Assembly: GCA_018663485.1 (NCBI GenBank)
Contig: JABJQI010000171.1
Coordinates: 1 to 5,910, forward strand
Origin: Opitutia bacterium
GTDB lineage: Bacteria; Verrucomicrobiota; Verrucomicrobiia; Opitutales; Coraliomargaritaceae
Direction of reading: 5' to 3'
DNA: 5,910 bases
Each line of letters begins with the position of its first letter. The first letter of the stretch is position 1. This document shows positions 1-5,909 of this stretch, piece by piece. The position numbers and the translations under genes were made by a program. The notes under the pieces are model-generated. The model was not told where the DNA came from. It worked only from the letters and a program-made list of their open reading frames with translations, and ran no database searches.

Positions 1-1
1 C

Positions 2-1501
2 AACCTCGCCGCCCACCCTGGTGATACACATGCGCGCGGCTACCTGACGCTAATCGACGTCTCCACCATTGGACCATCACTCGCAAGCTCAGCTGCAGAG
101 CTGCGCACACGCCTACTCTCCGATAGTCATGAGAGCGCCGTGCGTTGGGCGACCGAGCAGATCGTCGCTCACTTGCCCACTGGCGACGCCCGCCACCGCG
201 AACGCCTCAATCGATTGATCGACAAAGCACGTGCCTTTGACAGCGAAGAGCGCCGCGACATAGATGGCCTAATCAATTTCCTCCGAAAGTGTAGCAGCGG
301 AGAATGCCACGCGGGCGATGCCGTCATCATCGAGACTATTCACAAATCCAAAGGCCTCGAATACGACGTGGTGATCCTCGTCAACGAAGACAAAACTGCT
401 CGCAGCGAAACACGCATCAATCCCCTGCTCGATTCCCAAGGCAAAGCCGATTGGATCATGGAGCCAATCAAGAAAGACTTGATGCAGGCCGATCCGATGC
501 TCAACCAACTTTTAGAGCAAAGTATTAGTCAACGCGGGTTCGGCAATCTCTGCACGCTCTACGTCGCCATGACTCGCGCTAAACGCGGGCTCTATATGAT
601 TAGCGACCTCAAAGGTGCACACCAAGGCACGACCGTGAATTACCTCAAAGAGCGACTCGGCACGGAGGCCACAGCCACCGAGCTATTCCCAACTCATAAT
701 TCGACTGAGGAAATTCAACATTCAACGTTCAACGTTCAACGTTCGACATTCAAATACCCCGTGCTCTGGAGCACTGGCGATCCACACTGGCACGAGTCTT
801 TTGAAGCGCCCGCACAACCAATACCAAGCAAACAACAACCAACAACACCCACCTTTGATCCCGCACATCCGCGACTGCAACTGGCACGCCCATCTGCAGA
901 CAAGGCACGTGCACTCGCCGCCGCCAAATGCTTCGACCTCGATGAGCACGCCAGCATCTTTGGCACCGCAGTGCACGACGCCTTCGAGCAAATTGAATGG
1001 CTTGAAGCATTCGAACCAAAGCCCCAAGCGAACGATGACACAAACCTAAGCCTAGATCTCTTCGAACAACCTGTGGAGGGAAACACTCCGTCGTTTCCAC
1101 ATTTGGCAATGACGGAGCATTGCCCTCCAGAAGTGAAAAACGCACTACAATCTTGCTTCGATGAACGAGACATCCGCACGCTTTTCACCAAGCCGAAAAA
1201 AACAGCCGTCGTCTGGCGCGAGCGCGCATTCAGTTACGTTGAAGGCGATCAATTCACCAACGGCATTTTCGACCGCGTGGTGATTTATAAAGCGGAAGAC
1301 GGCAGCATCACCCGCGCCGAGATCATCGACTTCAAAACCGACCGTATCCACGCATACAATACAATTGAGAGCGCCACCGAGCACCACAGACCGCAGCTGG
1401 AAGCCTACCGTAAAGCACTCGCAAGAATCGTCGGCATTGATGAAGCAGTGATCGATTTGAAGCTACTGTTCACCGATGTTCCGGAGTTGGTGACGGTTTA
1501 G
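2..1501 (+). CDS. UvrD/RecB-like helicase-nuclease, C-terminal part (5' truncated by window)
   Basis: The frame is open from base 2 to the TAG at 1499-1501, about 499 residues. No start is chosen because upstream codons continue off the window; the GTG at 140 is internal. Visible helicase motifs of superfamily 1A are motif V (IHKSKGLEYDVV, bases 338-373) and motif VI (LYVAMTRAKRGL, 557-592). A variable linker follows, then a RecB/AddA-type PD-(D/E)XK nuclease: GTAVHDAFE with the conserved His (974-976), GIFDRV with the metal-binding Asp (1271-1273), IIDFKTD with the Asp-x-Lys pair (1328-1336), and QLEAY (1394-1408). All key nuclease residues are present, so the domain should be active. By family knowledge such proteins unwind and degrade DNA ends for double-strand-break repair, like AddA or RecB. 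The Walker A half lies outside the window, so AddA versus RecB versus another RecB-nuclease fusion cannot be settled. Two repeats lie in frame inside the gene (713-754 and 1074-1129). Confidence 0.9.
   Translation, partial: NLAAHPGDTHARGYLTLIDVSTIGPSLASSAAELRTRLLSDSHESAVRWATEQIVAHLPTGDARHRERLNRLIDKARAFDSEERRDIDGLINFLRKCSSGECHAGDAVIIETIHKSKGLEYDVVILVNEDKTARSETRINPLLDSQGKADWIMEPIKKDLMQADPMLNQLLEQSISQRGFGNLCTLYVAMTRAKRGLYMISDLKGAHQGTTVNYLKERLGTEATATELFPTHNSTEEIQHSTFNVQRSTFKYPVLWSTGDPHWHESFEAPAQPIPSKQQPTTPTFDPAHPRLQLARPSADKARALAAAKCFDLDEHASIFGTAVHDAFEQIEWLEAFEPKPQANDDTNLSLDLFEQPVEGNTPSFPHLAMTEHCPPEVKNALQSCFDERDIRTLFTKPKKTAVVWRERAFSYVEGDQFTNGIFDRVVIYKAEDGSITRAEIIDFKTDRIHAYNTIESATEHHRPQLEAYRKALARIVGIDEAVIDLKLLFTDVPELVTV
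713..754 (+). repeat. Six tandem heptamers inside the helicase-nuclease gene
   Basis: Six consecutive 7-nt units read ATTCAAC, ATTCAAC, GTTCAAC, GTTCAAC, GTTCGAC, ATTCAAA. The array is 42 nt, a multiple of three, so it keeps the frame and adds 14 codons. It encodes a 7-residue quasi-repeat (HSTFNVQ then RSTFK). It lies about 120 nt after helicase motif VI and before the nuclease motifs, in what looks like an interdomain linker. Similar GTTCAAC-type heptamer arrays are, to my recollection, common between genes in Verrucomicrobiota and Lentisphaerota; this could not be searched here. Confidence 0.85.
1074..1129. repeat. 56-nt composite palindrome with complementary hairpin loops, in frame in the nuclease region
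   Basis: Outer arms TGGAGGG (1074-1080) and CCCTCCA (1123-1129) are perfect complements. Inside are two perfect hairpins. The first has stem GGAAAC/GTTTCC (1079-1084/1093-1098) with loop ACTCCGTC. The second has stem GGCAAT/ATTGCC (1105-1110/1119-1124) with loop GACGGAGC. The two loops share a 7-nt complement (CTCCGTC with GACGGAG). Folded as one long hairpin, the two 25-nt arms pair at 20 positions plus one G-U. The element therefore has two alternative folds. It is translated as part of the helicase-nuclease and lies between the conserved His motif and the metal-binding Asp of the nuclease domain. Confidence 0.85.
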
Positions 1502-1511
1502 GATCACGTGA

Positions 1512-1562
1512 CACAGACATTACTATCTGTGCATTTATCAAACGCTCGCGGTCTGCGCGAGC
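1512..1562. repeat. Two short hairpins just after the helicase-nuclease stop
   Basis: The first is CACAGA (1512-1517) with TCTGTG (1526-1531) around an 8-nt loop. The second is GCTCGCG (1544-1550) with CGCGAGC (1556-1562) around GTCTG. Neither is followed by a T-run, so neither is a classical terminator. They may be 3'-end stabilising structures or remnants of palindromic repeats. Confidence 0.5.
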
Positions 1563-1583
1563 ACAGCACCTACGAACACACAC

Positions 1584-1627
1584 AAAAAAACCGCCACGCA
1601 GCGATACTGCGGTGGCGGTTTTGTTTT
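1584..1627. terminator. Bidirectional intrinsic terminator between convergent genes
   Basis: The GC-rich stem pairs CCGCCAC (1591-1597) with GTGGCGG (1612-1618) and GCAG (1598-1601) with CTGC (1607-1610), with one bulged G at 1611 and loop CGATA. Seven A residues precede it (1584-1590) and TTTTGTTTT follows (1619-1627), so a U-tract trails the stem in both directions. It lies 82 nt past the helicase-nuclease stop on the plus strand and about 100 nt past the fabV stop on the minus strand, and can serve both genes. Confidence 0.9.
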
Positions 1628-1633
1628 GAGAGT

Positions 1634-1714
1634 TATAAATCGCGGGATAAACCCGCTCGCTACACTCAGAGATGCTACCACTTCTTCGTAGCGACTGGCT
1701 TTATGCCCGGAGTC
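1634..1714. repeat. Inverted pair of REP-like palindromic units
   Basis: Unit 1 reads on the minus strand as GTAGCGA followed by GCGGG-TTTAT-CCCGC (1663 back to 1642). Unit 2 reads on the plus strand as GTAGCGA (1688-1694) followed by a GGC-TTTAT-GCC hairpin (1697-1707). The GTAGCGA heptamers are perfect inverted copies separated by 24 nt. The hairpin stems differ by a paired swap (G-C in unit 1, C-G in unit 2), which suggests related copies of one element. The pair fills most of the space between the terminator and the fabV stop codon. Confidence 0.6.
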
Positions 1715-1728
1715 CCTAAATAGAAATC

Positions 1729-2910
1729 TTACAAACTACTCGGTAGTGGCAAATCGACTTCCACATCTTCGTCGTAATCGACGCCCGGCATTTCGAAACC
1801 GAACAGCGTGAGGAAGTTGTGTTGATAGCCGGTGTAATCGCCGAGAATATCCAATGTCTCAGATGTAATGCTGGGCCAGATTTCAATCACCTTGGCCTGG
1901 ATGTCGGGTTGCATCTCCCAATCGTCGACACGAATACGGCCGAGATTGTCGAGCTGTAAATCCTTACCATAGAGACGGTCATCAAAAAGGCGCACCATTT
2001 GCTCGATGCAATCTTCGTGCGTGCCCTTCTCTTTCATTAGCTTGATGATAATGGAAATGTAAAGTGGCACGACAGGAATTGCAGAGCTGGCCTGCGTGAC
2101 GACGGCTTTATTGACCGCGACGTAGGCCGCACAATCGTAAGTCTCGGTGATGGCAGCCGCAGCGCGCTCGACATCTTTCTTGGCCTGACCGATGGTGCCA
2201 TTGGTGTAAACTGGCCATGTGGCTTCGGGGCCGATGTAGGAATAAGCGACACTCTTTGCTCCAGGTGCCAATAAGCCGGCATCGTCGAGTGCCTTCATCC
2301 AAAGCTCCCAGTCCTGACCACCCATCACATTGATGGTGTGTTGAATCTCTTCGTCAGTCGCTGGCTCGATGGTGACATCCTTCACTTCGTCACGATCGGT
2401 GTCCATCGTGCGGTTAGTGAATGCTTGGTCGCCGATTGGCTTGAGGACGGACTTATACACTTCGCCTGTCTCGGGGTCGGTGCGACGCGGCGAAGCAAGG
2501 CTATAGACGACGAGATCGATTTGACCGAGGTCTTCTTTGATCTGTGCGATTGCCTGCGCTTTGACTTCGTTGGAAAATGCGTCGCCGTTGATACTCTTAG
2601 CATAAAGACCTGCCTCGTGAGCGGCTTTTTCAAATGCCACGGAATTATACCACCCAGCACTGGCTGGCTTGCCATTGGTCGATGGGCGCTCAAAAAAGAT
2701 GCCAAATGTAGCCGCATCATAACCAAACGCAGCGGCGATACGGGAGGATAGGCCGTAGCCCGTCGAAGAGCCGAGCACCAGAACCCGCTTGGGTCCATCA
2801 CTTCTTTTCGCGGCTTTGGCGACTTCGATTTCCTCACGCACTTTAGCCTCACAACCTTTCGGGTGTGCGGTAATACAAACATATCCTCGGATGCGCGGTT
2901 TAACTATCAT
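1729..2910 (-). CDS. fabV: Enoyl-[acyl-carrier-protein] reductase FabV (NADH-dependent)
   Basis: The 393-residue product has the usual FabV length. By family knowledge it reduces trans-2-enoyl-ACP to acyl-ACP in the last step of each type II fatty-acid elongation cycle in the cytosol, and FabV enzymes are typically triclosan-insensitive. Seen in the sequence: the N-terminal FabV signature around MIVKPRIRGYVC and AHPKGCEA; a Rossmann-type dinucleotide loop GSSTGYGLSSRI (residues 47-58); FFE (72-74), whose Glu favours NADH; NGDAFS (108-113); and the diagnostic catalytic Tyr-x8-Lys spacing (Y235, K244; conserved Y225 nearby). The tail LFGFEMPGVDYDEDV is also FabV-like. The start is fixed because an in-frame TAA lies four codons upstream. 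No Shine-Dalgarno sequence precedes it. It has no close codirectional partner and looks monocistronic. A trans-2-enoyl-CoA reductase (TER) role is the main alternative, since FabV and TER are one family. Confidence 0.97.
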   Translation of the reverse strand: MIVKPRIRGYVCITAHPKGCEAKVREEIEVAKAAKRSDGPKRVLVLGSSTGYGLSSRIAAAFGYDAATFGIFFERPSTNGKPASAGWYNSVAFEKAAHEAGLYAKSINGDAFSNEVKAQAIAQIKEDLGQIDLVVYSLASPRRTDPETGEVYKSVLKPIGDQAFTNRTMDTDRDEVKDVTIEPATDEEIQHTINVMGGQDWELWMKALDDAGLLAPGAKSVAYSYIGPEATWPVYTNGTIGQAKKDVERAAAAITETYDCAAYVAVNKAVVTQASSAIPVVPLYISIIIKLMKEKGTHEDCIEQMVRLFDDRLYGKDLQLDNLGRIRVDDWEMQPDIQAKVIEIWPSITSETLDILGDYTGYQHNFLTLFGFEMPGVDYDEDVEVDLPLPSSL

Positions 2911-2997
2911 GATAATACTTTAGTAGTTGAATAAAATTAGTAAGATTTAGTGAAAGAGACTCCTTCCCCTGAAGCAACTGGTAATTTACATGTATAC
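2911..2997 (-). promoter_or_regulatory. Leader region of fabV, no clear promoter boxes
   Basis: This AT-rich stretch lies between the candidate terminators and the fabV ATG, so it should hold the fabV promoter if the gene is transcribed alone. I see no convincing -35/-10 pair. A purine-rich AGGGGAAGGAG on the minus strand (about 2960-2970) resembles a Shine-Dalgarno sequence but is about 50 nt from the ATG, and an in-frame stop excludes an earlier start. A perfect 8-bp palindrome TGTATACA sits at 2991-2998. Confidence 0.3.
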
Positions 2998-3032
2998 AAA
3001 AAGACGCGAATCAGGATTGGCCACCCACGTCT
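2998..3032 (-). terminator. Candidate intrinsic terminator 2 after the UDP-glucose dehydrogenase gene
   Basis: On the minus strand AGACGTG (3032-3026) pairs with CGCGTCT (3008-3002) as seven base pairs including one G-U, around a 17-nt loop. The second arm runs into TTTTT (3002-2998). The long loop makes it moderate in strength. It would back up the hairpin next to the stop codon and isolate fabV. Confidence 0.5.
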
Positions 3033-3035
3033 GTT

Positions 3036-3060
3036 AAAAATAACCTATTAAAGCTAGGTT
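3036..3060 (-). terminator. Candidate intrinsic terminator 1 after the UDP-glucose dehydrogenase gene
   Basis: Immediately after the stop codon, on the minus strand, AACCTA (3060-3055) pairs perfectly with TAGGTT (3047-3042) around a 7-nt loop, followed by ATTTTT (3041-3036). The stem is short and only partly GC, so it is probably a weak terminator by itself. Confidence 0.5.
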
Positions 3061-4425
3061 TTAAGCCTCTCCACGACCGATCCCAGACGCCTCGAAGCCA
3101 ATTTGGCGAAGCGCTTCTAAATCGAGCAGGTTACGACCATCGAACAGGAAGGCCGGTAAATTCATGTGATCGTAGATCTTTTTGAAATCAAGCGCGTTGA
3201 ACTCATCCCACTCAGTTAGAACTAAAACGGCATGCGCATCCTTTGTCGCTTCGTAGGCATTTGCACAAACGGTCACAGAACGATCTTCGAAACCAAGACC
3301 TAAATCTCGTCGAATTTGCGTTTCCGACACTTTCGGATCGTAGATTGAAACATTTGCCTGCTCATCGAGCAGATCTTTACAGATGTAGATGGCCGCCGAC
3401 TCACGGGTGTCGTTAGTGTCCTTCTTAAAAGCGAAACCGAGCACAGCAATTTTCTTATCTGAGACAGTGTTAAACATGGTGGAAATGATTCGACGCGCAA
3501 AGCGATGTTTTTGAAAGTCGTTCATCTCGATCACACCATTCCAATAGCTCGCAGCCTCAGGAATGCCAAAATGATCACAAAGGTAAACCAAATTAAGGAT
3601 ATCTTTCTGAAAGCACGAGCCACCAAAACCAACGGAGGACTTGAGGAATTTCGGGCCGATACGGCTATCAGTACCGATCGCGTGTGCGACCTCGTCGACA
3701 TTGGCACCAGTCGCTTCGCAAAGCGCTGAGATCGCATTGATCGATGAGATTCGCTGCGCGAGGAAAGCATTGGCAGTAAGCTTCGATAGCTCGGACGACC
3801 AGACATTAGTGGTCAAAATATTCTTAGCCGGCACCCATTGCGCATACACATCGACCAAAGTTTGAATCGCGGCAAGGCCATCTGGTGTCTGATCACCACC
3901 GATTAACACACGGTCTGGGTTCTCAAGGTCAGCCACAGCGGTGCCCTCAGCTAAAAATTCAGGATTAGAAAGAATTTGGAATTTCCGGCCCTTGGAGTTG
4001 GACTCGAGGATGCGCTTAATCGACTCAGCTGTGCGCACTGGCAGGGTAGATTTCTCGACCACGATTTTGTCGCTCTCCGCGACTTCAGCGATTTTACGGG
4101 CACACTTTTCGATGTAGCGCAGATCCGCTGCACGCCCAGCGCCGACACCGTAAGTCTTGGTCGGCGTATTGACACTCATAAAGATGATGTCTGCATCACG
4201 GATCGCAGTATCAACATCAGTCGAGAAAAATAGCGTTTTACCACGGCAGTCTTTAACAATATCATCCAGACCCGGCTCGAAGATTGGCAGCTCCTCGGAG
4301 TTCCACGCATCGATTCGCGCCTGGTTAATATCGACGACAGTAACAGACACGCCCTCGCACTTATGCGCAATCATGGCCATCGTCGGCCCACCAACATATC
4401 CTGCTCCAATACAACAAATTTTCAT
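3061..4425 (-). CDS. ugd: UDP-glucose 6-dehydrogenase, animal-type
   Basis: By family knowledge it oxidises UDP-glucose to UDP-glucuronate with two NAD+, feeding capsule, exopolysaccharide or other uronate-containing glycans. The 454-residue product has the N-terminal NAD loop GAGYVGG (residues 7-13), VNTPTKTYG (85-93), EKSTLPVR (124-131), SNPEFLAEGT (153-162), the central helix SSELSKLTANAF (210-221) with K215, GFGGSCFQKD (266-275) with catalytic C271 and D275, and the C-terminal domain motif AVLGFAFKKDTNDTRES (327-343). From memory these blocks match human UGDH closely (C276, K220, D280, E161, R260 correspond to C271, K215, D275, E156, R255). It is closer to that type than to short bacterial Ugd/TuaD proteins. 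It lacks the C-terminal tail of the animal enzyme. The ATG at 4425 abuts the Rossmann strand, which supports the start. No Shine-Dalgarno sequence is visible. Confidence 0.96.
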   Translation of the reverse strand: MKICCIGAGYVGGPTMAMIAHKCEGVSVTVVDINQARIDAWNSEELPIFEPGLDDIVKDCRGKTLFFSTDVDTAIRDADIIFMSVNTPTKTYGVGAGRAADLRYIEKCARKIAEVAESDKIVVEKSTLPVRTAESIKRILESNSKGRKFQILSNPEFLAEGTAVADLENPDRVLIGGDQTPDGLAAIQTLVDVYAQWVPAKNILTTNVWSSELSKLTANAFLAQRISSINAISALCEATGANVDEVAHAIGTDSRIGPKFLKSSVGFGGSCFQKDILNLVYLCDHFGIPEAASYWNGVIEMNDFQKHRFARRIISTMFNTVSDKKIAVLGFAFKKDTNDTRESAAIYICKDLLDEQANVSIYDPKVSETQIRRDLGLGFEDRSVTVCANAYEATKDAHAVLVLTEWDEFNALDFKKIYDHMNLPAFLFDGRNLLDLEALRQIGFEASGIGRGEA

Positions 4426-4491
4426 AGTAAATTTAGGTATATCAAATTAATCACCACACAAGAGAATTTTACCCTCATTATCTAGACCCAG

Positions 4492-4521
4492 ATTATAGCC
4501 ATCAGATTTCCCCATTCTCAA
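4492..4521 (-). promoter_or_regulatory. Sigma70-like promoter for the UDP-glucose dehydrogenase gene
   Basis: On the minus strand -35 TTGAGA (4521-4516) is followed after 18 bp by a perfect -10 TATAAT (4497-4492). Transcription would start near 4485, giving an untranslated leader of about 60 nt before the ATG at 4425. This supports an independent transcription unit rather than read-through from the Gfo/Idh gene upstream. Confidence 0.6.
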
Positions 4522-4748
4522 ATCATTCAAGGGCTGCTGCGAACCCACACTACAGACCGAACGAAATTGACATTAAGATGTATCAATAGCTTAGCCATAA
4601 TAAATCATAGATTCAGCAATGTTTCCAGCACCCACGAAGACAGCTTACATTCGATTGGTATTATTACACTTAAAGCCAGGAGCGAGTTCTGCCTCATCCG
4701 CCGTGCCAAACGACCACAATAAGACTCCCATAGAAATGGCTAACTTAT

Positions 4749-4778
4749 AAAAGCTTGGGCGTGCTTGCTGAGCGCGCC
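4749..4778 (-). terminator. Weak candidate terminator after the Gfo/Idh gene
   Basis: On the minus strand GGCGCGCT (4778-4771) pairs with AGCACGCC (4765-4758) with one C-A mismatch around a 5-nt loop. TTTT (4752-4749) follows five bases after the stem. The gap before the T-run and the mismatch keep confidence low. It lies about 97 nt past the stop codon at 4875. Confidence 0.35.
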
Positions 4779-4874
4779 GTTTGCGAGTGGCACTGAAAAC
4801 CAACATTACAAGAATCGTCATACGGCTTCAACGGAGGAACGGACACCTGGCCCAGGCATCCCTACTAATCCGAC

Positions 4875-5909
4875 CTAACGCACCGCATCCGCCTCATAAC
4901 CTAGGCCGATTTCTGCACGCCACCAATCGAGCGCCTTCATATTGCCCAAGGTGTCGTCAAAACGCATCGCTACCGCGTCCACAGCGATCGGTTTCCCGCG
5001 CATCTCGCTGGTAAACGAATCGATTTCGTAAGCAAACAACGCGCGCATCTTTGGCATCGCAATTTCTTGCACCGAGTCTTTCTCGTCCAACTCAATCCGA
5101 ATCGTGCCGGGGCAATGCCAAGGCATCTCCACAGTGATACGGCCCTTATCGCCCAAAATCACAGCTACGTTTTCGCGATTCATTTTCAACGCACAGGTCG
5201 TCTTCGCCAAAATATCCCCTTCGAAGCGCATCACAGCGGTCGTCCACATATCAGTCTTGGTCTTCGGATCTAGATGTCCCACCGCCTTCAACTCCAGCGG
5301 CTCCGCAAACACGCGACCGTGCGCACGCCCCGCAATCAAGCGCGCAAACGACATCGTGTAACACCCTATGTCCAAAATCGCCCCACCCCCGAGAGCTTTG
5401 GCCTGAATGCGCGACTCAGGCTGGTCACCCGAGTTATAACAAAAATTTGCCTCAATCATCTGCACTTTGCCAATCACGCCAGAGGTCACTAGCTCAACCA
5501 CCCGCTGCGTCTGTGGATGGTGCCGATACATAAACGCCTCGCGCAAAAGGCAGCGGTTATCGTCGGCAAGCTTCTTGGCCTGCTTGGCCTCACGCAGGTT
5601 CATCGTCAGCGGCTTCTCGCACAACACGTGCTTGCCCGCCTGTACACAGTGCGCGATCCACTCCAAATGAAACGGATGCAGCGTCGCGATATAGACCGCG
5701 TCCACCTCCGAATCCGCCAGCATCGCCTCATAACTACCGTAAACGCGAGGCGCCTCATATTGATCCGCAAAGGTCTGCGCCCGCCTAATATCGCGACTCG
5801 AGACAGCATGCAGCAGACTATCCGGGCATTCCTTCATTGCCGCTGCAAATTGATGTGCGATGCTTCCACAGGCTAAAATGCCCCAGCGAACAGGTGTTTT
5901 TGGTGTCAT
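4875..5909 (-). CDS. Gfo/Idh/MocA-family oxidoreductase, dihydrodiol/xylose dehydrogenase-like
   Basis: The 344-residue product has the two-domain layout of the family. The N-terminal Rossmann fold begins RWGILACGSIA (8-18), with Ala at the second glycine position of the loop. VYIATLHPFH (72-81) and AGKHVLCEKPLTMN (91-104) include the catalytic Lys of the EKP motif (K99). LREAFMYRHHPQ (122-133) and GGGAILDIGCYTMSFAR (174-190) with D180 and Y184 form the substrate-side motifs. The HP-x-H block, CEKP and W-x-CP (264-267) resemble dimeric dihydrodiol dehydrogenase and bacterial NAD(P)-dependent sugar dehydrogenases, so a sugar or polyol C-H oxidation/reduction in the cytosol is likely. The substrate cannot be read from sequence. 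The ATG ends one base from the window edge, so an upstream start or ribosome binding site cannot be checked, but the distance to the Rossmann motif is typical. Confidence 0.9.
   Translation of the reverse strand: MTPKTPVRWGILACGSIAHQFAAAMKECPDSLLHAVSSRDIRRAQTFADQYEAPRVYGSYEAMLADSEVDAVYIATLHPFHLEWIAHCVQAGKHVLCEKPLTMNLREAKQAKKLADDNRCLLREAFMYRHHPQTQRVVELVTSGVIGKVQMIEANFCYNSGDQPESRIQAKALGGGAILDIGCYTMSFARLIAGRAHGRVFAEPLELKAVGHLDPKTKTDMWTTAVMRFEGDILAKTTCALKMNRENVAVILGDKGRITVEMPWHCPGTIRIELDEKDSVQEIAMPKMRALFAYEIDSFTSEMRGKPIAVDAVAMRFDDTLGNMKALDWWRAEIGLGYEADAVR

Larger units (their letters stand above)
4426..4874. other. 449-bp region without a convincing gene
   Basis: The part next to 4425 carries the dehydrogenase promoter and leader. 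The middle holds no recognisable RNA or protein family. The part near 4758-4778 carries a weak hairpin that could terminate the upstream Gfo/Idh gene. One minus-strand ATG frame of 58 codons (4645-4821) begins with hydrophobic residues but lacks a ribosome binding site and any family likeness, and overlaps that hairpin. The length leaves room for a small RNA or a decayed gene, but nothing in the bases demands either. Confidence 0.6.

Noticed and set aside
713..754. Possible CRISPR-like array
   Set aside because: Units are 7 nt and directly adjacent with no spacers; this is a simple tandem repeat.
736..1191. 151-codon minus-strand open frame
   Set aside because: It lies entirely inside the helicase-nuclease gene, whose motifs are clear, and its translation has no recognisable domain. 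It stays open partly because the 1074-1129 palindrome has no stops on either strand.
1508..1723. 71-codon plus-strand open frame after the helicase-nuclease
   Set aside because: It runs through the bidirectional terminator and the REP-like units, so it is an accident of repeat sequence.
2382..2882. 166-codon minus-strand open frame
   Set aside because: A frame shadow inside fabV with low-complexity basic composition and no family likeness.
2991..2998. TGTATACA palindrome as an operator for fabV
   Set aside because: Only 8 bp in AT-rich sequence, which is expected by chance; no matching half-sites or nearby regulator gene.
4645..4821. 58-codon minus-strand frame with a hydrophobic start
   Set aside because: No ribosome binding site, no recognisable family, and it spans a candidate terminator hairpin. 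Kept only as a note within the gene-poor region.
3061..5909. Operon of the Gfo/Idh gene with the dehydrogenase gene and fabV
   Set aside because: Gaps of 449 and 150 bp, a good promoter at 4492-4521 and candidate terminators in both gaps favour separate transcription units.
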